A DNA stretch of 64,000 nt from Vibrio tubiashii (GTDB taxonomy: Bacteria > Pseudomonadota > Gammaproteobacteria > Enterobacterales > Vibrionaceae), in assembly GCF_028551255.1 (NCBI RefSeq), contig NZ_CP117029.1, positions 868,001-932,000 on the forward strand, read 5' to 3'. This document shows positions 1-7,502 of the stretch, piece after piece. A model generated the notes under the pieces. It had not been told where the DNA came from and did not search any database. It was given only the letters and a program-made list of their open reading frames with translations. Made by a program: the position numbers and the translations under genes. The first letter of the stretch is position 1; every line of letters begins with the position of its first letter.

Positions 1-1841
1 TTAACCCTGTAGTTATCGGTTCGGTGCGCGCGCGTCAAGATCGTTTAGGTGATACAGAAGGTAGTACCGTTCTTCCAATTACCATTCACGGTGACTCTGC
101 GATCGCAGGTCAGGGTGTTGTTGCTGAAACATTTAACATGTCTCAGGCACGTGGTTTCCGTGTAGGTGGTACGGTTCGCATCGTTGTAAATAACCAAGTT
201 GGCTTTACTACATCTAACCCGACCGACACACGTTCGACTATGTACTGTACCGATATCGCTAAGATGGTTCAGGCACCAATTTTCCACGTTAATGCTGATG
301 ATCCAGAAGCGGTTGCTTTTGTCACTCGTATTGCGCTGGATTACCGTAACGAATTTAAACGTGATGTTGTGATTGACTTGGTTTGTTACCGTCGTCATGG
401 TCACAACGAAGCGGATGAGCCAAACGCGACTCAGCCGTTGATGTACCAAAAAATCAAGAAACACCCAACTCCGCGTAAGCTTTATGCTGACGTGCTGATT
501 GAACGTGGTGATTTTGGTATTGATACTGCGACCCAGTATGTCAATGAATACCGTGATGCATTAGATCGCGGTGAAGTCGTGGTTAAAGAATGGCGCCCGA
601 TGGCGTTGCACTCAGTAGACTGGTCTCCATACCTTGGGCACGACTGGGATACGGAATGGAATAGCCAATTCGATACTAAGCGTTTACTAGAGCTTGGTCA
701 GCGTCTGTGTACTTACCCTGAAAGTCACAAGCTGCAAAGTCGAGTGAACAAGCTTTACAACGATCGTACAGCGATGTTGAGCGGTGAAAAAGCGATTGAC
801 TGGGGTATGGCTGAAACTTTGGCTTACGCAACTCTGGTTGACGATGGCAAGCGCATTCGTATTTCTGGTCAAGACTCTGGTCGTGGTACTTTCTTCCACC
901 GCCACTCAGTTTTGCACAACCAAAATGACGCGAGCACTTTTGTTCCGCTAGCAAATATTCACGACAAGCAAGGCCCATTTGAAGTCTTTGACTCTGTTCT
1001 ATCTGAAGAAGCAGTACTGGCATTTGAGTACGGTTACGCGACAGCAGAACCAAGTGGCCTAACTATTTGGGAAGCGCAGTTTGGTGATTTTGCCAACGGT
1101 GCTCAAGTAGTGATTGACCAGTTTATTTCATCAGGTGAGCAAAAATGGGCACGTTTATGTGGTCTGACAATGCTTCTTCCTCATGGTTATGAAGGTCAAG
1201 GCCCAGAGCACTCATCAGCTCGCCTAGAACGTTACCTACAGCTTTGTGCTGAGCAAAACATGCAGGTTGTTGTGCCTTCTACTCCAGCTCAGGTATACCA
1301 CATGATTCGTCGCCAGGTTGTAAGACCTATGCGTCGTCCACTTGTGGTGATGTCTCCTAAATCATTGCTGCGTCACCCGCTATGTACTTCAACAATTGAA
1401 GACCTAGCTGAGGGCACATTCCAAGCGGCAATTGGTGAAATTGACAACCTAGAAGCTGCGAAAGTGAAACGCGTGGTTTTCTGTTCAGGTAAAGTTTACT
1501 TCGATCTGCTAGAGCAGCGTCGTAACAATGAACAAGATGATGTGGCGATTGTTCGTATCGAGCAGCTTTATCCATTCCCTCTTGAGGAAGTAAAAGCCGC
1601 TATCGAGCAATACACTAACGTTGAAGATTACGTTTGGTGTCAAGAAGAGCCGCAAAACCAAGGCGCTTGGTACTCTAGCCAACACAACTTCCGTGCTGCA
1701 ATCCCAGCCGGCGCTGATCTGAAATACGCTGGTCGCCCAGCTTCAGCATCACCTGCAGTAGGCTACATGTCAGTACACTTGAAACAACAAAAAGCGCTAG
1801 TTGATGATGCGCTTAACGTGAATACAAAAACTTCGGACTAA
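1..1841 (+). CDS. sucA: 2-oxoglutarate dehydrogenase E1 component (5'-truncated by window edge)
   Basis: This is the C-terminal two thirds of the thiamine-diphosphate E1 subunit, which decarboxylates 2-oxoglutarate in the TCA cycle and passes the succinyl group to the lipoyl arm of SucB. The reading frame is open from base 3 (first residues NPVVIGSVRARQDR), so the gene starts before the window. About 612 codons of roughly 940 are present. Visible family motifs are GDSAIAGQGVVAE (TPP-binding region), NNQVGFTT, RHGHNEADEP and, near the C-terminus, CQEEPQNQGAW. It lies 28 bp upstream of sucB on the same strand, and the suc operon order supports the call. Nothing is unusual apart from the truncation by the window boundary. 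Confidence 0.98.
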   Translation, partial: NPVVIGSVRARQDRLGDTEGSTVLPITIHGDSAIAGQGVVAETFNMSQARGFRVGGTVRIVVNNQVGFTTSNPTDTRSTMYCTDIAKMVQAPIFHVNADDPEAVAFVTRIALDYRNEFKRDVVIDLVCYRRHGHNEADEPNATQPLMYQKIKKHPTPRKLYADVLIERGDFGIDTATQYVNEYRDALDRGEVVVKEWRPMALHSVDWSPYLGHDWDTEWNSQFDTKRLLELGQRLCTYPESHKLQSRVNKLYNDRTAMLSGEKAIDWGMAETLAYATLVDDGKRIRISGQDSGRGTFFHRHSVLHNQNDASTFVPLANIHDKQGPFEVFDSVLSEEAVLAFEYGYATAEPSGLTIWEAQFGDFANGAQVVIDQFISSGEQKWARLCGLTMLLPHGYEGQGPEHSSARLERYLQLCAEQNMQVVVPSTPAQVYHMIRRQVVRPMRRPLVVMSPKSLLRHPLCTSTIEDLAEGTFQAAIGEIDNLEAAKVKRVVFCSGKVYFDLLEQRRNNEQDDVAIVRIEQLYPFPLEEVKAAIEQYTNVEDYVWCQEEPQNQGAWYSSQHNFRAAIPAGADLKYAGRPASASPAVGYMSVHLKQQKALVDDALNVNTKTSD

Positions 1842-1869
1842 GAACTAGAAGTTAAAGGAAGAAACAGAT

Positions 1870-3078
1870 ATGACAATTGAAATTCTGGTTCCAGATTTAC
1901 CTGAATCGGTTGCTGACGCAACAGTCGCAACATGGCACAAACAACCTGGTGACGCAGTAGAGCGTGACGAGGTTCTAGTAGATATCGAAACGGATAAAGT
2001 GGTTCTTGAAGTACCTGCTCCAGAAGCGGGCGTTCTAGAAGCCATCATCGAAGAAGAAGGTGCAACCGTACTTTCAAAGCAGCTAATCGCTAAGCTTAAG
2101 CCGGGTGCTGTTGCAGGTGAGCCGACTAAAGACACGACTGAAGAGTCTGAAGCGTCTCCTGATAAGCGTCATAAAGCTTCGCTAACAGAAGAAAGCAACG
2201 ATGCACTAAGTCCAGCAGTTCGCCGCCTACTAGGTGAGCACGGTCTAGAAGCGAGCCAAGTGAAAGGCACTGGTGTTGGCGGTCGTATCACACGTGAAGA
2301 TATCGAAGCGCACCTTGCTAAGGCGAAAGAAGCGCCGAAAGCCGATGCTCCGGCAGCAGTTGAAGCACCAGCTACAGCGCGTAGCCAAAAGCGTGTTCCA
2401 ATGACTCGTCTACGTAAAACAGTTGCAAATCGTCTTCTTGAAGCGAAGAACAACACTGCAATGTTGACTACGTTTAACGAAGTGAACATGAAGCCAATCA
2501 TGGACCTTCGTAAGCAGTACAAAGACCAGTTCGAAGAGCGCCACGGTATTCGTCTAGGCTTTATGTCTTTCTACGTGAAAGCGGTAACAGAAGCACTGAA
2601 ACGTTACCCTGAAGTCAACGCGTCTATCGACGGTGATGACATCGTTTACCACAACTACTTTGACATCAGCATGGCTGTTTCGACGCCACGTGGTCTAGTG
2701 ACACCAGTACTAAAAGACTGTGACACTTTAGGTTTCGCTGATGTTGAAAAAGGCATCAAAGAGCTAGCAATCAAAGGCCGTGACGGCAAGCTAACTGTTG
2801 ATGAACTAATGGGTGGTAACTTCACTATCACTAACGGTGGCGTATTCGGTTCTCTAATGTCTACGCCTATCATCAACCCACCTCAATCGGCAATTCTTGG
2901 TATGCATAAGATCCAAGAGCGTCCAATGGCGGTGGATGGCAAGGTTGAAATCCTGCCTATGATGTACCTAGCGTTGTCTTACGATCACCGTCTAATCGAT
3001 GGTCGTGAGTCTGTGGGCTTCCTAGTAACGATTAAAGAGCTACTAGAAGATCCAGCGCGTCTGCTATTAGACGTTTAA
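1870..3078 (+). CDS. sucB: Dihydrolipoyllysine succinyltransferase, E2 of 2-oxoglutarate dehydrogenase
   Basis: This is the E2 core of the 2-oxoglutarate dehydrogenase complex, which transfers the succinyl group from its lipoyl arm to CoA. The 402 residues show the full E2 layout: an N-terminal lipoyl domain with the lipoylated lysine in [11 protein letters not shown] (K43), an E3-binding domain around residues 112-148 (LSPAVRRLL ... GGRITREDI), an Ala/Pro/Glu-rich linker, and a catalytic acyltransferase domain ending with the active-site motif [10 protein letters not shown] near the C-terminus. The start at 1870 has a purine-rich ribosome site (aaaggaag) just upstream. It follows sucA closely. 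An unusually long, hairpin-rich spacer of about 207 bp separates it from sucC. Confidence 0.99.
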   Translation: MTIEILVPDLPESVADATVATWHKQPGDAVERDEVLVDIETDKVVLEVPAPEAGVLEAIIEEEGATVLSKQLIAKLKPGAVAGEPTKDTTEESEASPDKRHKASLTEESNDALSPAVRRLLGEHGLEASQVKGTGVGGRITREDIEAHLAKAKEAPKADAPAAVEAPATARSQKRVPMTRLRKTVANRLLEAKNNTAMLTTFNEVNMKPIMDLRKQYKDQFEERHGIRLGFMSFYVKAVTEALKRYPEVNASIDGDDIVYHNYFDISMAVSTPRGLVTPVLKDCDTLGFADVEKGIKELAIKGRDGKLTVDELMGGNFTITNGGVFGSLMSTPIINPPQSAILGMHKIQERPMAVDGKVEILPMMYLALSYDHRLIDGRESVGFLVTIKELLEDPARLLLDV

Positions 3079-3285
3079 TATCGCTAAAACGTCTAGCGGC
3101 CGTTGGTGGCTAGACGTTCGATAGTTTTCAAGGCTAGACTGGCTCAACTGTCTGGCCTTCACTTGAATCTTATCTACCTGCACAGCGAGATAAGATTGAT
3201 TTGAGAAGACCCTACAGACGTCCGCTGACATGGCGGCGTTATGGAAATAATAATCCCTACAAGGGAAAATAAACGGAATATCAAA
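3079..3285 (+). other. Hairpin-rich intercistronic spacer between sucB and sucC
   Basis: No gene is seen here. Several inverted repeats follow one another: a 10-bp perfect stem at 3088-3097/3109-3118 (AACGTCTAGC), an imperfect stem near 3133-3158 (GGCTAGACTG / CTGTCTGGCC), CTTATCT/AGATAAG near 3168-3193, and CCGC/GCGG near 3220-3236. None is followed by a good T-run, so they do not look like simple terminators. They may stabilise or process the sucAB mRNA, or set sucAB against sucCD expression. An internal sucCD promoter is also possible. Confidence 0.6.
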
Positions 3286-4452
3286 ATGAATTTGCATGAA
3301 TACCAAGCCAAACAGCTGTTTGCAGAATTCGGTTTGCCTGTACCGGAAGGTTACGCGTGTGATACACCACAAGAAGCTTTTGAAGCTGCAGGTCGTATCT
3401 CTACAGAGAAGAAAGTCGTTAAATGTCAGGTTCACGCAGGTGGACGTGGTAAAGCGGGTGGCGTTGAGCTGCACGATACTAAAGATGGCGTTAAAGAGTT
3501 TGCACAAAAGTGGCTAGGTAAAAACCTAGTGACTTACCAAACAGATGCAAATGGTCAGCCTGTGACTAAAATCCTAGTTGAAGAAGCATCAAACATTGCT
3601 AACGAACTTTACCTAGGTGCGGTTGTAGACCGTGCAACGCGTAAAGTTGTATTCATGGCATCGACTGAAGGTGGTGTTGAAATCGAGAAAGTTGCAGAAG
3701 AGACTCCAGAGTTGATTCACAAAGCAGCTATCGATCCACTTGTTGGTCCTCAAGCTTATCAAGGCCGTGAGCTAGCATTCAAGCTAGGTCTTGAAGGCGA
3801 TCAAATCAAACAGTTTGTTAAGATCTTCATGGGTCTTGGCAACATGTTCTCTCAGTACGATTTAGCGCTACTAGAGATCAACCCTCTTGTTATTACTGGC
3901 GAAGGCAACCTGCTATGTCTAGACGGTAAGATCAACATCGATTCTAACGCTATGTACCGTCAGCCTAAGCTGCGTGAAATGCACGATCCTTCGCAAGAAG
4001 ACGAGCGTGAAGCACATGCAGCTCAGTGGGAACTGAACTACGTAGCACTAGACGGCAACGTTGGCTGTATGGTTAACGGTGCAGGCCTAGCAATGGGTAC
4101 GATGGATATCGTAAACCTACACGGTGGCAAGCCAGCTAACTTCCTAGATGTAGGTGGCGGCGCAACGAAAGAGCGTGTAGCAGAAGCATTCAAGATCATC
4201 CTATCTGATGACAATGTAAAAGCAGTACTAGTTAACATCTTCGGTGGTATCGTTCGCTGTGACATGATCGCTGAAGGTATTATCGGTGCGGTTAAAGAGG
4301 TAGGCGTAAGCGTACCAGTAGTTGTTCGTCTGGAAGGTACTAACGCAGACCTAGGTCGCGAAGTTCTTGCTAATTCTGATGTTGATATCATTGCAGCTGA
4401 GTCGCTAACTGACGCAGCTCAGAAAGTTGTTGCTGCTGCGGAGGGCAAATAA
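3286..4452 (+). CDS. sucC: Succinyl-CoA ligase (ADP-forming) subunit beta
   Basis: This is the beta subunit of succinyl-CoA synthetase. It carries the ATP-grasp fold that binds nucleotide and makes substrate-level ATP in the TCA cycle. I chose the start at 3286 ([18 protein letters not shown]), which is the conserved N-terminus of the family. An in-frame codon 15 triplets upstream would add a non-conserved extension. The 388-residue length equals the usual size. Visible motifs include [15 protein letters not shown] in the ATP-grasp region, LEINPLVIT, and the [14 protein letters not shown] segments of the C-terminal CoA-ligase-like domain. Its stop overlaps the sucD start (TAATG), indicating translational coupling. 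Confidence 0.98.
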   Translation: MNLHEYQAKQLFAEFGLPVPEGYACDTPQEAFEAAGRISTEKKVVKCQVHAGGRGKAGGVELHDTKDGVKEFAQKWLGKNLVTYQTDANGQPVTKILVEEASNIANELYLGAVVDRATRKVVFMASTEGGVEIEKVAEETPELIHKAAIDPLVGPQAYQGRELAFKLGLEGDQIKQFVKIFMGLGNMFSQYDLALLEINPLVITGEGNLLCLDGKINIDSNAMYRQPKLREMHDPSQEDEREAHAAQWELNYVALDGNVGCMVNGAGLAMGTMDIVNLHGGKPANFLDVGGGATKERVAEAFKIILSDDNVKAVLVNIFGGIVRCDMIAEGIIGAVKEVGVSVPVVVRLEGTNADLGREVLANSDVDIIAAESLTDAAQKVVAAAEGK

Positions 4453-5324
4453 TGTCTGTACTAATTAATAAAGACACGAAAGTAATCTGTCAGGGTTTCA
4501 CTGGTGGTCAAGGTACTTTCCACTCTGAGCAAGCGATCGCATACGGTACGCAGATGGTTGGTGGTGTTTCTCCAGGTAAAGGTGGTCAAACTCACCTTGG
4601 TCTACCTGTGTTTAACACAGTACGTGAAGCCGTAGAAGCAACTGGCGCGACAGCAACAGTAATCTACGTTCCTGCTCCTTTCTGTAAAGACGCTATCCTA
4701 GAAGCGATTGACGCGGGCATCGAGCTGATCGTGACAATCACTGAAGGTATCCCTACAACGGATATGATCGACGTGAAAGTGAAGCTAGAAGAAACTGGCG
4801 TTCGTATGATCGGTCCTAACTGTCCAGGTCTTATAACTCCAGACGAGTGTAAGATTGGTATCATGCCTGGTCACATCCACAAGAAGGGTAAAGTTGGTAT
4901 CGTTTCTCGCTCTGGTACACTAACGTACGAAGCGGTTAAGCAGACTACAGATGAAGGCTTTGGTCAGTCTACTTGTGTTGGTATCGGTGGTGACCCAATT
5001 CCAGGTTCAAACTTCATTGATATCCTAAAACTGTTCCAAGAAGATCCAGAAACAGAAGCAATCGTAATGATTGGTGAGATCGGTGGTACAGCTGAAGAAG
5101 AAGCAGCAGCATTCATCAAAGAGAACGTGACTAAGCCAGTAGTTTCTTACATCGCTGGTGTAACAGCTCCTCCTGGTAAGCGTATGGGTCACGCGGGTGC
5201 AATCATCTCTGGTGGTAAAGGTACTGCGGAAGACAAGTTTGCTGCACTAGAAGCAGCAGGCGTTAAGACGGTTAAGTCTCTTGCAGACATCGGTAAAGGT
5301 CTACGCGAGATCACAGGTTGGTAA
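4452..5324 (+). CDS. sucD: Succinyl-CoA ligase subunit alpha
   Basis: This is the alpha subunit of succinyl-CoA synthetase. It has an N-terminal CoA-binding Rossmann domain ([15 protein letters not shown]) and the phosphohistidine loop [14 protein letters not shown], in which H247 is the residue phosphorylated during catalysis. The 290 residues match the family length. It starts on the last base of the sucC stop codon, so the two subunits are probably made in equal amounts. A strong Rho-independent terminator lies about 20 bp after the stop and closes the suc operon. Confidence 0.99.
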   Translation: MSVLINKDTKVICQGFTGGQGTFHSEQAIAYGTQMVGGVSPGKGGQTHLGLPVFNTVREAVEATGATATVIYVPAPFCKDAILEAIDAGIELIVTITEGIPTTDMIDVKVKLEETGVRMIGPNCPGLITPDECKIGIMPGHIHKKGKVGIVSRSGTLTYEAVKQTTDEGFGQSTCVGIGGDPIPGSNFIDILKLFQEDPETEAIVMIGEIGGTAEEEAAAFIKENVTKPVVSYIAGVTAPPGKRMGHAGAIISGGKGTAEDKFAALEAAGVKTVKSLADIGKGLREITGW

Positions 5325-5344
5325 TTTAGCCAATTGTTGTAAAG

Positions 5345-5378
5345 AAGGCTTGGTATTCGCCAAGCCTTTTGTTTTTTT
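5345..5378 (+). terminator. Rho-independent terminator of the suc operon
   Basis: A 9-bp perfect stem AAGGCTTGG / CCAAGCCTT (5345-5353 / 5360-5368) with a 6-nt loop is followed by a T-rich tract. It sits directly after sucD. Confidence 0.93.
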
Positions 5379-5392
5379 GCTCTCCAAATATT

Positions 5393-5497
5393 TGTCATTC
5401 CTTAGAACGACGAAGGAGAGAGTAAGAAGACTCTTCTTGTTTTCGACTCGCTTTAAGAGATCCCCAACTCGTTCGTACCTCACTCTTGAGGATGACG
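5393..5497. repeat. 105-bp intergenic palindromic repeat, copy 1
   Basis: This copy begins TGTCATTCC and ends GGATGACG. It matches copy 2 without gaps at about 97 of 105 positions. The ends are inverted (GTCATTC ... GA/GATGAC), so the unit can fold into one long imperfect hairpin. It has the size and shape of a non-coding REP/MITE-like element. Short open frames across it look like chance. Confidence 0.85.
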
Positions 5498-5532
5498 TTG
5501 TTCGTCATGGTGTTGTGGCGGTGAACTAGATA

Positions 5533-5637
5533 TGTCATTCCTTAGAGCGACGAAGGAGAGAGTAAGGAATCTCTTCTTGTTTTCGACTCGCTTTAAGAGA
5601 TCCCCAACTCATTCGTATCTCCCTCTTGAGAATGACG
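5533..5637. repeat. 105-bp intergenic palindromic repeat, copy 2
   Basis: This is a direct repeat of copy 1, offset by exactly 140 bp with a 35-bp spacer and 8 substitutions. Its two 43-nt arms are inverted relative to each other, with about 29 of 43 positions identical. The best-paired parts are the outer GTCATTC/GAATGAC and the inner ATCTCTT/AAGAGAT. A 19-nt centre remains unpaired. Confidence 0.85.
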
Positions 5638-5659
5638 GATAGAACGGGCGTCCAGTAGA

Positions 5660-5947
5660 TTAAAGTCCTAATTTGCTCTCCAAGGCTGCTATGCGCTGAT
5701 TCAACTGCGCAACCTCTTGTTCCAACTGCTTTATACGATCCTGATCGTTTGATTCAGTTTTCGCTGCGACTTCAACTTTTGGTACACGGTTAGAACTCTT
5801 CCAGCTTTTTAAGGTAGTGATTAAAGCAGGCATCGGGACAGAGGTACTCAAGCGCGCTTTGACCAAGGCTACAGTCGGCTCCTTTCCTTCTGCGTGTAAT
5901 TGTTCAAGGATATCTTTTAGCTCTTGGCTAACATCTTGAGTAAGCAT
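5660..5947 (-). CDS. Small protein with KfrA_N-like N-terminus and C-terminal coiled coil
   Basis: This is a 95-residue protein with a good ribosome site (GGAGG, 4 nt before the ATG on the minus strand). The N-terminal half (AEGKEPTVALVKARLSTSVP... LKSWK) resembles the DNA-binding N-terminal segment of plasmid KfrA-type proteins, in which a PTVALVKARL helix is followed by a conserved LKxWK. The C-terminal 30 residues form a clear heptad coiled coil (IKQLEQEVAQLNQRIAALESKL). Role unknown. A small DNA-associated or dimerising protein is an inference. It is convergent with sucD across the repeat pair. An ortholog search would decide whether it is conserved next to suc and csrB. Confidence 0.75.
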   Translation of the reverse strand: MLTQDVSQELKDILEQLHAEGKEPTVALVKARLSTSVPMPALITTLKSWKSSNRVPKVEVAAKTESNDQDRIKQLEQEVAQLNQRIAALESKLGL

Positions 5948-6024
5948 AAAACCTCCATTGTGTTGTGTTCACCAATAATACTGAGCTTAGCAATAATTGA
6001 CTAATGGAAAATTAAGAAATGGTG

Positions 6025-6042
6025 TGTGCGAGATTTCTCACA
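6025..6042. promoter_or_regulatory. VarA/UvrY (GacA-family) binding box upstream of csrB
   Basis: TGTGCGAGATTTCTCACA matches the enterobacterial UvrY box TGTGAGAGATCTCTTACA at 15 of 18 positions and keeps the TGT..G-N6-C..ACA dyad of GacA boxes. Its centre lies about 168 bp upstream of the inferred csrB start, similar to the far-upstream placement in other csrB-type genes. The response-regulator name VarA is taken from Vibrio knowledge. Confidence 0.75.
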
Positions 6043-6167
6043 AGTGATGTAAGACAAAGTGCGTTTTAAACACGGAAATAGCCTCCAGTGTTTCTTTATC
6101 TATCTGATATATAATAGTTTTCTGTTTTGTTTCTAACTTGTTTCAATAATAGTTTGCTTTGATGGCA

Positions 6168-6195
6168 TTGTCTTAAAGGCGAATTCGAGTAAATT
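6168..6195 (+). promoter_or_regulatory. Putative csrB promoter
   Basis: TTGTCT (6168-6173), a 16-bp spacer and TAAATT (6190-6195) would start transcription near 6201, right before the first hairpin GTGTC...GACAC of the RNA. An alternative TATAAT lies upstream at 6110-6115 and would add about 80 nt of leader. Confidence 0.5.
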
Positions 6196-6200
6196 AGAGG

Positions 6201-6601
6201 GTGTCGGAAGGATGCTGACACGGAACAGGAAATACCAAGGATTGGGAATCTTCAGGATGAAGATTGGTTGACGAGGAACGTTGATCAAGCATGGAGCGAA
6301 AGGACATTGTAAGGATACGTTCGCTAACAGGATGTTAGTGGCAAGGATGACAATGGACACCTCTAGGATGAGGCTAGGACAGTATCAGGATGATACAAAG
6401 GACACCGCTCAAGGAACAAGTGATGTGGAGCTGACGAGGATTGTTAGCTATCAGGACGATTAGGACACCGCTAGGAAGGCGAAGGCAGGATTTTACTGAA
6501 GGATTCAGTAACTATTAAGGAAGATGCATGGAGCGCCTTTTGTAGCCGGATTGCTGCGAGTAAGACTATAGCCCCGATACTAACGTATCGGGGCTTTTCT
6601 T
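6201..6601 (+). ncRNA. csrB: CsrB-family regulatory RNA (CsrA-sequestering sRNA)
   Basis: This RNA binds many CsrA dimers and so relieves CsrA repression of mRNAs. In about 400 nt I count some 29 GGA triplets, about 21 of them AGGA. Many sit in the loops of short perfect hairpins, for example AATCTTC-AGGAT-GAAGATT (6247-6265), CTAAC-AGGAT-GTTAG, CCTCT-AGGAT-GAGG and GTATC-AGGAT-GATAC, which is the diagnostic CsrB architecture. It ends in a strong terminator (6571-6594). A UvrY/VarA box stands upstream at 6025. Open frames across the region lack ribosome sites and family similarity. Vibrios usually carry several csrB-type genes, so the paralogue number is not assigned. The exact 5' end is inferred. 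Confidence 0.94.
6571..6601 (+). terminator. csrB terminator
   Basis: A 10-bp perfect GC-rich stem GCCCCGATAC / GTATCGGGGC (6571-6580 / 6585-6594) with a TAAC loop is followed by TTTTCTT. Confidence 0.95.
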
Positions 6602-6734
6602 AGATCTCACCTTTATAAAAAACTCTAACAACAACGTTCAAAAAACTACCTAGATCAATAAAGGTTTTTAAAAGTTGGTTTAACTTTTCGGCTTTGTTTT
6701 ACAAGACAATTTTGGCTGCTAACAAGGATGTGTC

Positions 6735-7253
6735 ATGACTATAGTGACTCGCCGTGCGTTATTGGTTCCCTATAACGACTCATTACAATCTGAATTTTTG
6801 ATGCTCAACTGCTGTGCCATCAATCGCGCTCAGATGAACGGTGCCCATACGGTGTCGTCTGCAAAGAAACTATTTGAAAAAGTCCTGAATGACCGCAATA
6901 TCTATGCTATGGCGGTGTTAGATAGCCATACTCGCGACTTTATCGGTCATGTGTTTATCTCAGACCTAGATAGCCAGCCAGAGCTCGGATACATTTTCGA
7001 TAAAGACTATTGGGGCAGAGGTATTGCAAGTGAAGTGTTGCAAGCGTTTTTCCCTAAAGCAGTCAGAGATTTAAATCTAGATAGGGTACTAGCGACAGCC
7101 AATGTAGGTCACGAACCGTCGGTACGCATACTGCAAAAGCTAGGTTTCAAGCTAAATGCACACAAGAAAGATACATTTGGTCCGTATGATGAGTATCTGT
7201 TTACATCCGATGTGGTGGAAGCTCAACCTTTGCTAGTCGGAAACCTTGCATAA
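6735..7253 (+). CDS. GNAT family N-acetyltransferase (RimJ/RimL-like)
   Basis: A 172-residue acetyl-CoA-dependent acyltransferase of the GNAT fold. The acetyl-CoA binding motif YWGRGIASEVLQAFF is clear in the middle, followed by the typical LDRVLATANVGHEPSVRILQKLGF segment (A-x-x-x-x-N-x-x-S-x-x-x-L-x-K-x-G-F), as in the RimJ/RimL ribosomal-protein acetyltransferase group. The substrate cannot be read from sequence. An AAGGA ribosome site precedes the ATG. Its last 53 bp overlap tail-to-tail with the DUF3301 gene on the other strand, and its probable terminator lies inside that gene. Confidence 0.9.
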   Translation: MTIVTRRALLVPYNDSLQSEFLMLNCCAINRAQMNGAHTVSSAKKLFEKVLNDRNIYAMAVLDSHTRDFIGHVFISDLDSQPELGYIFDKDYWGRGIASEVLQAFFPKAVRDLNLDRVLATANVGHEPSVRILQKLGFKLNAHKKDTFGPYDEYLFTSDVVEAQPLLVGNLA

Positions 7254-7500
7254 AGATTCGGCCTTGATAGCAGTCATCGCCAAGTGAAGAAAATTCAAAT
7301 TGATAAACAGAATGCCAACGCCAGACACCGTCTGGCGTTTTTAGTTTATGACCTTTAAGTGCAACGCTCAGTAGCTGTAAGTCGAGCTCTTTGCATTTAC
7401 GAGCCGCAATGGTTTTAGCGAGTTCTGCTTGGCGGCGTTGTTGCCAAAACACAAGACAGACAATTGCGAGTCCGAGTATGGCAAAAAGGTCATGAATCAT
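7201..7500 (-). CDS. DUF3301 family membrane-anchored protein
   Basis: A 99-residue protein with one N-terminal membrane segment (DLFAILGLAIVCLVFW) followed by a small soluble domain containing the conserved CKELDLQLLSVAL and WRWHSVYQFEFSS motifs, the signature of the uncharacterised DUF3301 family. It starts 2 bp after the end of the DUF3549 gene and is probably co-transcribed with it. The 3' end overlaps the convergent acetyltransferase gene by 53 bp. Function is unknown. Confidence 0.88.
   Translation of the reverse strand: MIHDLFAILGLAIVCLVFWQQRRQAELAKTIAARKCKELDLQLLSVALKGHKLKTPDGVWRWHSVYQFEFSSLGDDCYQGRIFMQGFRLAKVELPPHRM
7317..7345 (+). terminator. Plus-strand terminator embedded in antisense DUF3301 gene
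   Basis: A 10-bp perfect inverted repeat AACGCCAGAC / GTCTGGCGTT (7317-7326 / 7330-7339) with a 3-nt loop is followed by TTTTTA on the plus strand, 64 bp after the acetyltransferase stop. The same bases encode TPDGVWR of the DUF3301 protein on the minus strand. Confidence 0.75.
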
Positions 7501-7502
7501 AG

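Noticed and set aside
5281..5529. Open frames on both strands through the sucD terminator and first repeat copy
   Set aside because: No start signals, and they run through a terminator and a hairpin repeat that is not coding in copy 2.
6281..6463. Open reading frames on both strands across 6133-6463
   Set aside because: They lie within or just before the csrB RNA, have no ribosome site or family similarity, and their composition reflects the AGGA repeats.
6201..6600. AGGA repeats as a CRISPR or simple tandem array
   Set aside because: Spacing is irregular and the repeated unit is only 3-5 nt within hairpin loops, which is the CsrB pattern.
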